This document shows, piece after piece, positions 8,105-17,815 of a DNA stretch of 64,000 nt. The position numbers were made by a program, and so were the translations under genes. Location: the NCBI GenBank assembly GCA_963785155.1, contig CAWAUB010000004.1, positions 620,001-684,000 on the forward strand, written 5' to 3'. Origin of the DNA: DASUSH01 sp963785155 (GTDB lineage Bacteria; Actinomycetota; Thermoleophilia; Solirubrobacterales; 70-9). The notes under the pieces are model-generated. The model saw only the letters and a list, made by a program, of their open reading frames with translations, made no database searches and was not told the DNA's origin. Every line of letters starts with the position of its first letter. Position 1 is the first letter of the stretch.

Positions 8105-8752
8105 GTGGACTGCCGGGACCGTGGAGCGGCGAGCGTCGAGAGCATCGGCCTGGCGCTACTGATCGCCCTGCTCGTCGCGGCGACGGCGGCCGCCGTTATC
8201 GCCGGGCCACTGGAAGGTGGGCGGGAACTCGCCTCGACGCTCGGCCGGAAGATCCGCTGCGCGACCCAACTCCCCGGGCCCTGCTGGCAGGACCCGCTGA
8301 CGGTCGCCTACGGCCGCCCGCTTGCCGGTCTCGTGCGCTCGCTGGCGTCCAACCCCACCGCACGGCCGGGTACGTCGGGCGCGCTGCTCGTGCCGGTCGA
8401 CTTCCGTACCTGCCGCTCGGCGAGCTGCGCGACGTCGACCGGTAGCCCGCGCCTCACGGCGTCCAACCGGAGGATCACGGCCTTCACGTCGGTCCACGAC
8501 GAACGGGCCGGTGACGGGACGGTGACCGTGACGTACTGGCTCTACCGCCCCACTCTCGGCTGGGATCGGATCGACCGGCAAGCGACCTCAGGCGACGTGG
8601 CTGCAGCGGCCTCGACCCCGCTGCTCGAGGAACAGGACCCCGCGCTGGTCCCGCTCGAGACGCTCGACGGCCGCAACCACTACGAGTTCGCCAGAGGTGA
8701 GGAGCCCCCCTGGCGCTGGCGGATCACCAGTGCGCGTCGTGGAATTCCATGA
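8105..8752 (+). CDS. TadE-like exported/pilus-associated protein
   Basis: A 215-residue protein beginning with a short basic/polar head, RGAASVES, and then one strong hydrophobic helix (about residues 13-37). This is the TadE/type IVb pilin-like N-terminus, in which the Glu at the fifth position after the cleavage site matters for assembly. The rest is extracytoplasmic, with two cysteine pairs (IRCATQLPGPCW and TCRSASC). No other tad genes are in the window, so the role in a pilus is inferred. The last 29 bases overlap the convergent DUF2804-like gene. Confidence 0.7.
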   Translation: MDCRDRGAASVESIGLALLIALLVAATAAAVIAGPLEGGRELASTLGRKIRCATQLPGPCWQDPLTVAYGRPLAGLVRSLASNPTARPGTSGALLVPVDFRTCRSASCATSTGSPRLTASNRRITAFTSVHDERAGDGTVTVTYWLYRPTLGWDRIDRQATSGDVAAAASTPLLEEQDPALVPLETLDGRNHYEFARGEEPPWRWRITSARRGIP

Positions 8753-9653
8753 CCCCGAGCCCGGAGGCGAGCTCGATGCCGCCGGCAAGGGTGCCGGAGA
8801 AGGTGCCGAATGGCTGGCGGTATTCGTAGCTGAGGAGCGGCAGCTTCTGCGAAGCACGGCGCTCCTGTTCAGCTGAGAACTCGAGGCGGGCACCGTCGTC
8901 GAAGTCGATCGCGTCGAGATCGTCGAAGGTGACCGGGCCAGGTTCCGAAGGCTCGCCGGCGAGCCAGATCGCGCGCTCGGAATTCTTCGGCGGGTCGTTG
9001 ATCCCGCTGACCAGGTTCCACCCGACCGAGCGGCCGTCGGTGGCCGTCCCGACCCCGGCCGACCAGCTCCAGACCGTGTGCTTCGGGTGGTAGCCGGCAG
9101 ATTCGTCCTCGACCCCGCGGGCGTCGACCTTCCACTCCCGGTCGCCGACGCGGATGTGGCAGTGGATCGGGACGTCGCAGCGCTTGCGGGTCCAGACGTA
9201 GGCGCCGCTCTCGACCGGGCAGATCGACTCCGCCCAGCGACCCTCGCCGGGTCGCAGGCGAACGCGGACGCCCTCGGTGGCGATGTGGTCGACGAGTCCC
9301 TCGTCCTTCTCGCGCCCGAGGTTCGGGGCCGGACCGCCACCGGGCCGCTCGCGCCATACCTCGCCGCGGGCGCCGGGGGGACGGGTGCGCGTGTTCTCGT
9401 GGATCTCGCCGCGCTCGCGGTCGACGATCACCCAGAAGGTCTGGCCGAATGGGCCGACCTGCACGCGGGCCGCGCAGACGTGGAACTCGTCGGCGAATGC
9501 GGCCACGTAGCGCCACTGCTTGCGCCATGACCCGTTTCGCAGCGGCATCTTGCTCGGCGGCAGGGGCAGCTCGGGACGATCGTCGCCGGGGCCGCGCCAC
9601 GGAAGGGCCTCGAGCGGGTTCGTCTCGAGCGCCTCGTCGATGGGATCGCCCAT
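8724..9653 (-). CDS. DUF2804-like conserved protein
   Basis: A 309-residue soluble protein rich in beta strand. Features that fit the DUF2804 family are the KHTVWSWSAG, GWNLVSGIND and SERAIWLAG segments and the C-terminal GVMEFHDAHW. The overall fold recalls carotenoid 1,2-hydratase/lipocalin-type double barrels, but function is unknown. It follows the carboxylase alpha-subunit start by 16 bases in the reverse order (that gene ends at 9670 upstream of this start), so the two are probably co-transcribed. The family assignment is from memory of the C-terminal pattern. Confidence 0.65.
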   Translation of the reverse strand: MGDPIDEALETNPLEALPWRGPGDDRPELPLPPSKMPLRNGSWRKQWRYVAAFADEFHVCAARVQVGPFGQTFWVIVDRERGEIHENTRTRPPGARGEVWRERPGGGPAPNLGREKDEGLVDHIATEGVRVRLRPGEGRWAESICPVESGAYVWTRKRCDVPIHCHIRVGDREWKVDARGVEDESAGYHPKHTVWSWSAGVGTATDGRSVGWNLVSGINDPPKNSERAIWLAGEPSEPGPVTFDDLDAIDFDDGARLEFSAEQERRASQKLPLLSYEYRQPFGTFSGTLAGGIELASGLGVMEFHDAHW

Positions 9654-9669
9654 GGCGGTCAGGCCATCT

Positions 9670-11448
9670 CTATTTGATGACGGCGAGGACGTCGCCGCTC
9701 GAGACGGAATCGCCCTCCGAGACCTTGACCTCGGCGACCTTGCCCGCCTTGTGGGCGGTGATCTCGTTCTCCATCTTCATCGCCTCGATCACACAGACCA
9801 GCGCGCCCTCCTCGACTTCGGCGCCCTTCTCGACGGCGACCTTGAGGATCGTGCCCTGGAGGGGGGCCGGCAGGTCGTCGCCAGTCGGCGCGCTGCCTCC
9901 GGCCTTGCGCTCGCGCTTCGGCGGGCGCTTGCCTCCGGCCGCCGCGCCGGCGGGTGCCGCAGCCGCGGCGCCGATCACCTTGACGCCGTACAGGCGGCCG
10001 TCCACCTCGACCTTGTAGTCACGCTCAGTAGTTTCTTCCTCCTCCTGCTCGACCCGGATGCCGCCGGCTGTCGGCGAGGCGCATCGGGCGCTGAGGGTCT
10101 TCAGCCACTTCTTGTCCTCGGTGAGGTCGCGGCAGGTCTCGCCCTTGGCCCACTGCTCGGTGGCCATGATCGCCGTGTGGAAGGGGATCAGGGTGGTGAG
10201 CGGCTCGATCCGGTACTCGCCGAGCGCGCGCAGCATCCGGGCGGTCGCCTTCTCGCGGTCGACGTCCCAGGTGATCAGCTTCGCGACCATCGGGTCATAC
10301 AGCGGGGTCACCTCGCCGCCTGCCTCAAGCCCCGAGTCGACGCGGACGCCCGGGCCGGCCGGCTCGATATAGCTCTCGATCTTGCCCGGCGCGGGCGCGA
10401 AGTTCTTGTGGGCAGCCTCGGCGTTGATCCGGCATTCGATTGCGTGCCCGCGGATCTCGAGGTCGTCCTGGGTGATCGAGAGCTCCTCGCCCGCGGCGAC
10501 GCGGACCTGCTCACGGACGATGTCGATCCCGGTGACCATCTCGGTCACGCAGTGCTCGACCTGGACGCGGGTGTTCATCTCCAGGAAGAAGTAGTCCTCC
10601 CCCACCTGGAGGCCCTCGATCGTGCCGGCGCCGCGATAGTCGACGGCGCGGGCGGCGTCCGTGGCGATCTTGCCGATCCGCTCGCGCATCTCGGCGTTGA
10701 CGTGAGGGCCGGGAGCCTCCTCGATCAGCTTCTGGTGGCGGCGCTGGATCGAGCAGTCGCGCTCGCCGAGGTGGATGACGTTGTCGTGGGAATCGGCGAG
10801 CACCTGAACCTCGACGTGGCGCGGGTCCTCGAGGTAGCGCTCGAGGTAGACGCGGTCGTCGGAGAAGAACTTTTCGCCCTCGCGGGCAGCGCCCTCGAAT
10901 GCCTCCTCGAGGTCGTCCTCGGTCTGGGCCACGCGGAAGCCCTTGCCACCCCCTCCCCCGGCGGCCTTGCAGGCGACCGGAAAGCCGATGTCCTCGGCCT
11001 GCTTGCGGGCGGCATCAACATCCTCTGCAGGTTCGGTGGCCCCGGGAACGATCGGAACTCCGGCCTGATCCATGATCTCGCGGGCCCTGGTCTTCGAGCC
11101 CATCGCGTCGATCGCGCTAGCCGGCGGGCCGATGAAGACGATGCCCGCGTCGTCGAGAGCGCGGGCGAACTCGGCGTTCTCGGCGAGGAAGCCGTAGCCG
11201 GGGTGGACCGCCTGGGCGCCCGCCTTCTCGGCGGTCTCGATGATCTTCTCGATGTTCAGATAGCTCTCGGCGGGCGTCGCCGGGCCGAGCAGGAAGGCCT
11301 CGTCCGCCTCGCGGACGTGCGGGGTCTCGCGGTCGGCCTCGGAGTAGACCCCGACCGACTGGATCTGCATCTCCTTCAGCGCCCGCATCACGCGGATCGC
11401 GATCTCGCCGCGATTGGCGACCAGGACCTTCTCGAACAGCTCACTCAT
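9670..11448 (-). CDS. accA3/pccA-like: acetyl-/propionyl-CoA carboxylase alpha subunit (biotin carboxylase + BCCP)
   Basis: Carboxylates biotin with ATP and bicarbonate and carries it to the carboxyltransferase beta subunit for malonyl- or methylmalonyl-CoA. Residues 1-450 form biotin carboxylase: VANRGEIAIRVMRA, the glycine-rich GGGGGKGFR ATP loop, and HLGERDCSIQRRHQK. A variable, partly Ala/Pro-rich linker follows, then a biotinyl domain with EAMKMENE, where Lys558 is the biotin site. The two-domain form with 592 residues is typical of actinobacterial acyl-CoA carboxylases. The beta subunit is not in the window, so substrate choice is open. No strong Shine-Dalgarno is seen. Confidence 0.95.
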   Translation of the reverse strand: MSELFEKVLVANRGEIAIRVMRALKEMQIQSVGVYSEADRETPHVREADEAFLLGPATPAESYLNIEKIIETAEKAGAQAVHPGYGFLAENAEFARALDDAGIVFIGPPASAIDAMGSKTRAREIMDQAGVPIVPGATEPAEDVDAARKQAEDIGFPVACKAAGGGGGKGFRVAQTEDDLEEAFEGAAREGEKFFSDDRVYLERYLEDPRHVEVQVLADSHDNVIHLGERDCSIQRRHQKLIEEAPGPHVNAEMRERIGKIATDAARAVDYRGAGTIEGLQVGEDYFFLEMNTRVQVEHCVTEMVTGIDIVREQVRVAAGEELSITQDDLEIRGHAIECRINAEAAHKNFAPAPGKIESYIEPAGPGVRVDSGLEAGGEVTPLYDPMVAKLITWDVDREKATARMLRALGEYRIEPLTTLIPFHTAIMATEQWAKGETCRDLTEDKKWLKTLSARCASPTAGGIRVEQEEEETTERDYKVEVDGRLYGVKVIGAAAAAPAGAAAGGKRPPKRERKAGGSAPTGDDLPAPLQGTILKVAVEKGAEVEEGALVCVIEAMKMENEITAHKAGKVAEVKVSEGDSVSSGDVLAVIK

Positions 11449-11533
11449 CTCATGCAGATGAGATCCAGGCGAACCGGACGCGAAGCGGAGGATTCGACGG
11501 GGTCATTCGCGGGGCAGTCTATTTGGGGCGCTG

Positions 11534-12901
<1,368 letters not shown>

Positions 12902-12946
12902 GAGCGGGGGATTCTAGGGTCGGGGAGGACGGGTCGGGCCAGGTAC

Positions 12947-13651
12947 TCAGCCGGTGAGGCGCATGTCCTCGCCGTACATCGGGACCATGAACTCCTGGCC
13001 GCACATCTCGACGATCCGCGAGACGGTGCGTGGCCCGATCTGCTCCTCGAGCTGCGTCTGGTCCAGGTTCGAGGTGAGCAGGATGGAGCGCCCGGACTCA
13101 TAGCGCTCGTTGACCACCGCGTAAAGCTGCTCGAGGACCCAGTCGGTGCGCTTCTCGGCGCCGACGTCGTCGAGGTGCAGGAGGTCGACCGAGGTGAGCC
13201 GGCCGAAGAACTCGAGGTAGCCCTGCTCGCCCGCCTCGGCGTCGTAGGTGCGCCGGATCCGCGAGAGCAGGTGCGGCAGGGAGTAGATGGCGGTCGTGAA
13301 GCCGGCCTCGAGCGCGGATTTCGAGACGAGCATCGCGAGCGTCGTCTTGCCGGTGCCGACGTCGCCCATCAGCCAGAGGCCCTTGCCCTCGCGGATGTGC
13401 GTCGGGAGGTCGTCGACGTACTTGCGGACGACCCCGAGCACCGTGCGGTCCATCGAGGTCACCGGCGGCCGGTCGAAGGAGACGCCGCGGTACTTGGCCG
13501 GGATCACGGTGTCGATCCCGCGTGATCGCGCGTGCGCCACGCGGCGCTCGCGACACTTGCAGGAGCGCGCGACGTTGGCGTCGTCGACGATCCAGCCGGT
13601 GCCCTCGCAGGTGCCGAACGGGCACATGGGCTCGACGTTCCCTCCGGCCAT
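12947..13651 (-). CDS. DnaC/DnaI-type helicase loader ATPase
   Basis: A 234-residue protein. The N-terminal Cys motif (CPFGTCEGTGW then CKC) is a likely zinc site as in DnaI. An AAA+ domain follows with Walker A GDVGTGKTTLA, Walker B DLLHLDDVG, sensor 1 ILLTSN and an Arg-rich C-terminal segment. Its start overlaps the dnaB stop by one base (TGATG), so the two are translationally coupled. The context and the zinc motif make a DnaB loader more likely than an IstB-type transposition ATPase; there is no transposase nearby. A DnaC/DnaI-like loader is notable because many actinobacteria use DciA instead. Confidence 0.85.
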   Translation of the reverse strand: MAGGNVEPMCPFGTCEGTGWIVDDANVARSCKCRERRVAHARSRGIDTVIPAKYRGVSFDRPPVTSMDRTVLGVVRKYVDDLPTHIREGKGLWLMGDVGTGKTTLAMLVSKSALEAGFTTAIYSLPHLLSRIRRTYDAEAGEQGYLEFFGRLTSVDLLHLDDVGAEKRTDWVLEQLYAVVNERYESGRSILLTSNLDQTQLEEQIGPRTVSRIVEMCGQEFMVPMYGEDMRLTG

Positions 13652-15075
13652 CAGCCTTCCTCCGCGACGTCCATGAGGGGCGGCTCCTCTACCTCGGAGC
13701 GGCGGGCACCCTGGTGCTCGGGCGCGAGGTTGGCGAAGGAGGCGAAGCGCTCGTTGAAGGCCAGGCGCACCGTGTCGGTCGGGCCGTGGCGGTTCTTGCG
13801 CACGATGAGCTCGGCGATGCCCTGGTCCTCGGTCTCGTCGTCGTAGTACTCGTCGCGATAGATGAAGGCGACGAGATCGGCGTCCTGCTCGATCGACCCG
13901 GAGTCCCGCAGGTCGGAGAGGATCGGCCGGCTGTCGCCGGGGCGCTGCTCCGGCGCGCGTGAGAGCTGCGAGAGGGCGATGACCGGAATCTCCAGCTCAC
14001 GGGCGAGGATCTTCAGCCCGCGGCTCATCTGCCCGACCTGCTCCGTTCGGCTCGACCGCATGTCCTCCGGCCGCATCAGCTGCAGGTAGTCGACGATGAC
14101 GCAGGCGAGCCCGTCACCCTCGCCGGCACTCTCCGAGGCGTGGAGGCGCCGCGCCTTGGCGCGGAGGTCGAGCATGCCGAGGTCCGAGGAGTCGTCGATC
14201 CACAGCTTCGACTTCTCCAGCTCACCGCCGGCCTTCAGCACCCGCTTCCAGTCCTGCCGGGCGACCGCGCCCTTCCGCAGCTTGTCGCTGGAGATCTTCG
14301 CCCGGCTCGCGATCAACCGCTGCGCGATCTCCATCTCCGACATCTCGAGCGAGAACATCGCGACCGCCTTGCCCTTCTCCCGAGCGAGGTGGTCGGCGAT
14401 GTTGATGACCATTCCCGATTTGCCCATGCCAGGCCGTGCAGCGATCACGACCAGGTTGCCGCCCTGGAAGCCGCCTGTGATCGAGTCGAGCTCCGTGAAG
14501 CCGGTGGCGACTCCGGTGACGGAGGCGTCGCCCTTGGAGAGCTTTTCGAGGCGGTCGACCTCCTCTTCGAGGACGTCGCTCAGTTGGCTGAAGTCGCCTG
14601 CCTGCTCGCGGTGGGCGGCGTCGAAGAGGAGGCGCTCGGCGTGCTCGGCGAGCTGTTGCGGCTCGCCTTCGCGGTTGTGGACGGAGGACTGAATCTGCTG
14701 CGAGGCGGTGAGCAGGCGGCGAAGCAGCGCGTTCTGCTTGACGATCCGGGCGTAGTGGCGGGAGTTGCCCGGCGCCGGGACCTGATCCGGGAGACTCTGG
14801 ACCTCGGCGCGGCCGCCGGCTGCGTCGAGCTGGCCCGTCTGTGTGAGGAGCTCGGTGACTGTGAGTGCGTCGACCGCCTCGTCGCGGTTGTAAAGCGTCT
14901 TGATCGCCTCGTAGACGACCCGATGGCGCTCCCGGTAGAAGTCGTCGGAGGCCAGCCGGACGTCGGCGAAGACCGGGTCGAGCGAGGAGGCCGAGACCAT
15001 CATCGCGCCGAGGACCGAGACCTCGGCGTCGAGGTTCTGCGGCGGAAGGTTGGCTGGTGCTTCGGCGGTCGCCAT
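13651..15075 (-). CDS. dnaB: replicative DNA helicase DnaB
   Basis: Hexameric 5'-3' helicase of the replication fork. An N-terminal domain (about 10-115, PQNLDAEVSVLGAM) is joined to a RecA-like domain with Walker A ARPGMGKSGM, the Walker B region CVIVDYLQLM, and LSQLSRAPEQR. The ATG at 15075 is preferred; an in-frame TTG four codons upstream is possible. There is no intein or other insertion. It directly precedes the loader gene and is followed in reverse order by purA, all on one strand, while the rpsF-rplI operon lies on the same strand upstream beyond an inserted pair of plus-strand genes. Confidence 0.97.
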   Translation of the reverse strand: MATAEAPANLPPQNLDAEVSVLGAMMVSASSLDPVFADVRLASDDFYRERHRVVYEAIKTLYNRDEAVDALTVTELLTQTGQLDAAGGRAEVQSLPDQVPAPGNSRHYARIVKQNALLRRLLTASQQIQSSVHNREGEPQQLAEHAERLLFDAAHREQAGDFSQLSDVLEEEVDRLEKLSKGDASVTGVATGFTELDSITGGFQGGNLVVIAARPGMGKSGMVINIADHLAREKGKAVAMFSLEMSEMEIAQRLIASRAKISSDKLRKGAVARQDWKRVLKAGGELEKSKLWIDDSSDLGMLDLRAKARRLHASESAGEGDGLACVIVDYLQLMRPEDMRSSRTEQVGQMSRGLKILARELEIPVIALSQLSRAPEQRPGDSRPILSDLRDSGSIEQDADLVAFIYRDEYYDDETEDQGIAELIVRKNRHGPTDTVRLAFNERFASFANLAPEHQGARRSEVEEPPLMDVAEEG

Positions 15076-15156
15076 GCGAACGTCCAAGGTGCCACACGGA
15101 CCGGCGGTCCGCGAGGCGTGATCTGGCTATTTGCGCCCTCTTGTTACGAAGGCGCG

Positions 15157-16140
15157 ATGGTGTGTGCGGGAATTGATTCGGAATGGTCTGACCCCCTTGC
15201 TGCCAGAATCGAATTCGTGCGACCAACTTCGGATCAAGTCAAGATTTGGAAGAACGCCGTCGTCCACCTCGAAGGGGTGGCCGACCCAACCGTCTACAAG
15301 AAGCGCCGCCAGGCGTTCACGAATCAGGCCGAGCGCATTCGCCGAGATGAGCCCCCTGAACCGTCGGGTGAATCGTCCGCGCACACCGAAATCCGAAAGC
15401 AGGGCACGGGTCTCTTCATTGCCAGCGAAGGTCGCCGGTATCTCCTGACTGCCCGGCACGTCGTTACGGATGAGGTCGCCGCGCTGGTCGCGGTACGCCA
15501 ATACGCGAAGAGCACCGAGGCAGTTGCACGGAACTGGGTCTTTCCCTACGTCTATCGCGTGCCGACGCTCGACGAGGCGCACGAAGGTCGTGCAGGCTCG
15601 ATTGACCTGGTCAACGTTGGATCGTCAGCTGGGTCCCGAAGCGGGCACATCACCTATGCGGACCCCGTAATCGACCTTGCCATCTTCTCGCTGGACCATC
15701 GTGCCAAGAGTCCGCAACGCGCTTTTGCGGACGAGCTCGAGGCGATCGGCCATCGGCCAATTGAGGCCGACACCGTCGCGGATGGACCGACCCAGGAGAG
15801 CTCGGAAATATTCGCCGTTGGGTATCCAGATGAGATCGCGACCTATTGGCAGGGGGAAACGCCGAGCGGGCCCCGGCGAGGTTCGGATTGGGCTTCGGCT
15901 CCGGTTTTCTCATTCGGCCACGTGGCGATGGTTCACGCGCGGCTTGCGTACTTCTGGGCCGACATAAGCATCTATCCCGGCAACAGCGGTGGCCCTGTGG
16001 TCGAAGGCGACCGGCTCGTCGGAGTCGTTTCGGGCCAGGCTCTGGTTGAGGATGTGCGCGTCCCGTTCGCACGGGTCGTCCCTGGAGCGGAGGTCAAGAA
16101 GCTCCTACAACGGCAGCGGGAGAAAGACGAGCGTTTCTGA
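15157..16140 (+). CDS. stand-alone trypsin-like (S1 family) serine protease, low-GC insert
   Basis: A 327-residue protein without signal peptide or PDZ domain, so probably cytoplasmic. The triad is intact: His101 in LLTARHVV, Asp173 in DPVIDLAIF and Ser277 in PGNSGGP. The first 80 residues are basic, helical and unlike known domains. The coding sequence is visibly poorer in GC (many AAT, GAA, TTG codons; a guess of 58%) than its 70% neighbours. It also runs against the replication/ribosomal operon it interrupts. Both signs suggest horizontal gain. It could be a house-keeping protease or a component of a small accessory or defence system; nothing in the sequence decides. Confidence 0.85.
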   Translation: MVCAGIDSEWSDPLAARIEFVRPTSDQVKIWKNAVVHLEGVADPTVYKKRRQAFTNQAERIRRDEPPEPSGESSAHTEIRKQGTGLFIASEGRRYLLTARHVVTDEVAALVAVRQYAKSTEAVARNWVFPYVYRVPTLDEAHEGRAGSIDLVNVGSSAGSRSGHITYADPVIDLAIFSLDHRAKSPQRAFADELEAIGHRPIEADTVADGPTQESSEIFAVGYPDEIATYWQGETPSGPRRGSDWASAPVFSFGHVAMVHARLAYFWADISIYPGNSGGPVVEGDRLVGVVSGQALVEDVRVPFARVVPGAEVKKLLQRQREKDERF

Positions 16141-16144
16141 CGAC

Positions 16145-16621
16145 GTGGTCGACGGGTTATCGATCGGGCCGTTGGAGGACGGGGACGAGGAGGCGCTGCG
16201 CCGGGCATTCGAGACCGTCCTCGAGGAGGGCGGCGGCTACCCGCACTCGCCGCCGCTCACCGTTGGCGTCTTCCGTGAGGTGTGGATCGACTCGCCGGTC
16301 GCCGTTCGCGTCGCGCGGCTCGAGGGATCGTTCGCCGGCGCCTATTACCTGAAGCCCAATTTCCCCGGCCGCTCATCCCACATCGCGAACGCGGGCTACC
16401 TGGTCGATGGCGAGCTGCGTGGCCGAGGCGTCGGTGAGGCACTCGTCCTCGACTCGATCGAGGAGGCGCCGAAGCATGGCTTCAGGGCGCTGATGTTCAA
16501 CCTGGTGTTCGACTCGAACCAGGCCTATCGCCTGTACGAGCGGCATGGGTTCGAGCAGATCGGCCGGGTGCCGGACGCCGGGGAGGGCGAGGGCGCGCGG
16601 ATCTACTGGCGGGAGGTCTGA
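16145..16621 (+). CDS. GNAT-family N-acetyltransferase
   Basis: A 158-residue protein with the acetyl-CoA site GELRGRGVGEALVLDSI (motif A) and the motif B end NQAYRLYERHGFEQIGR. The substrate (amino group of a protein, amine or small molecule) is unknown. The GTG start lies four bases after the protease stop, so the two are one transcription unit, though its GC content looks like the rest of the chromosome. An upstream in-frame start inside the protease gene exists but would add a meaningless N-terminus. Confidence 0.85.
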   Translation: MVDGLSIGPLEDGDEEALRRAFETVLEEGGGYPHSPPLTVGVFREVWIDSPVAVRVARLEGSFAGAYYLKPNFPGRSSHIANAGYLVDGELRGRGVGEALVLDSIEEAPKHGFRALMFNLVFDSNQAYRLYERHGFEQIGRVPDAGEGEGARIYWREV

Positions 16622-16633
16622 GCGGGAGCCGAG

Positions 16634-17086
16634 CTAACGCTGCTCGGCGATGATCGTCTTGACCTTGGCGACTTCGCCACCGGCGACCTCGATCTCGACC
16701 AGATAGGTGCCGGTCTCGTGGATCGGCTGATCGAGGCGGATCTTCTTGCGGTCGACGCGCAGGCCGCGGGCGTCGTTGATCGCGTCAGCGATCTCCTTCG
16801 TCGTCACCGAGCCGTAGAGCTTGCCGTCCTCGCCGGCGCGATGGGTGATCGTCAGGACGGTCTTGGAGAGCAGGGCGGCCGTCTCCGCGGCGCGCTCCTC
16901 CGCCTCGCGCGCCGCCTTTTCGGCTGCGGCCTGGCGGCGCTGCGCTTCCTCGAGCGCGCCCTTCGTCGCCGGCTGGGCGAGCTTGCGCGGGACGAGGTAA
17001 TTGCGCAGGTAGCCGGGCGAGACGTCGACGGCCTGGCCGGCCGCGCCGAGGTTCTCGACCTCCTTGAGCAGGATCGCCTGGGCCAT
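16634..17086 (-). CDS. rplI: 50S ribosomal protein L9
   Basis: Binds 23S rRNA domain V. The N-terminal domain MAQAILLKEVENLGAAGQ... GYLRNYLVP is highly conserved. A long connecting helix (residues about 42-75, Ala/Glu-rich) leads to the C-terminal domain with GKLYGSVTTKEIADAI. The length of 150 is normal. It ends the rpsF-ssb-rpsR-rplI operon and starts eight bases after the rpsR stop. Confidence 0.97.
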   Translation of the reverse strand: MAQAILLKEVENLGAAGQAVDVSPGYLRNYLVPRKLAQPATKGALEEAQRRQAAAEKAAREAEERAAETAALLSKTVLTITHRAGEDGKLYGSVTTKEIADAINDARGLRVDRKKIRLDQPIHETGTYLVEIEVAGGEVAKVKTIIAEQR

Positions 17087-17094
17087 CGCTCGGT

Positions 17095-17382
17095 CTAGTT
17101 TTCGCCGACGTAGGGCAGGAGCCCGACCTCGCGGGCCCGCTTCACCGCCAGGGCAAGCTGCGTCTGGTGGCGGCGGGAGAGGCCCGTCACGCGGCGGGAG
17201 CGGATCTTGCCGCGGTCGGAGATGAAGCGGCGGATCGTGTTCAGATCCTTGTAGTCGATGTTGTCGACGTTGATCCGCGTGTACTTGCGCGGCCGGAAGC
17301 GGTCGCGCGGGCCGCGGCGACGCTGCGGTCCGCTACTGGAGCTACCGCGATCGGACTGGCTGGTACCGCCCTTGCGGGCCAT
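17095..17382 (-). CDS. rpsR: 30S ribosomal protein S18
   Basis: A 95-residue S18 with the usual core: YTRINVDNIDYKDLNTIRRF, then RGKIRSRRVTGLSRRHQTQLA and KRAREVGLLPYV. The ATG giving MARKGGTSQSDRG is chosen; an in-frame start 17 codons upstream would add an unrelated N-terminus. The Ser/Gln/Arg-rich first 25 residues are typical low-complexity basic extensions. Confidence 0.96.
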   Translation of the reverse strand: MARKGGTSQSDRGSSSSGPQRRRGPRDRFRPRKYTRINVDNIDYKDLNTIRRFISDRGKIRSRRVTGLSRRHQTQLALAVKRAREVGLLPYVGEN

Positions 17383-17449
17383 TAGTTCGGCGACCTCATC
17401 GGTGGCCAATATAGCCCGCGCCGCCGGCAACACCGGCGCGCGTGGCGCG

Positions 17450-17710
17450 CTACTGCTCCTCGTCCTCCGCGTCCGCGACGGCCTCGAGGACCACCGCGTC
17501 CTCGGCGTCCTCGAGCGCCTCCTCGTCGAGCACGTCAGCGACGGCTTCCTCGACTACCGCTTCGGCCGCCAACTCCTCCGCGGCCTCAGCAAGCTGCTCC
17601 GCCGCGACGGCCTTCTCGGCTGCATCGACGTGCAGTGCATCGGCGACGACAGCTTCTTCGATCGCTTCGACCGCCTTGTCCTCCGCTGCGTCGTGAAGGT
17701 TCTCTTCCAT
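17450..17710 (-). CDS. very acidic Ala/Glu/Asp/Val-rich protein between rpsR and ssb (86 aa)
   Basis: Not recognised. The predicted protein is almost entirely Ala, Glu, Val, Asp and Leu, with alternating acidic and hydrophobic positions that would form a long helix or coiled coil (EAAEELAAEAVVEEAVADVL-type repeats), and has hardly any basic residue after residue 8. The ATG at 17710 has a strong GGAGG seven bases upstream, the best Shine-Dalgarno in the operon. That supports real translation and is the reason for choosing it over an upstream start. Its place in the rpsF-ssb-rpsR-rplI operon hints at a translation or ssDNA-related role, but this is a guess. A biased-composition artefact remains possible. 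Confidence 0.6.
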   Translation of the reverse strand: MEENLHDAAEDKAVEAIEEAVVADALHVDAAEKAVAAEQLAEAAEELAAEAVVEEAVADVLDEEALEDAEDAVVLEAVADAEDEEQ

Positions 17711-17815
17711 GTTGCCTCCAATCGTCCCCGCGCTCGCTTTCCCTTGCGGAGCAACCATAAATGACTGAGCCCCCGGTGAACGAGGGCTCAGAAACGGCTT
17801 CGTTGCCTGCGCGGC

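Noticed and set aside
12947..13651. IstB-type transposition ATPase of an insertion sequence
   Set aside because: No transposase or terminal inverted repeats nearby. It is coupled to dnaB and has a zinc motif typical of helicase loaders.
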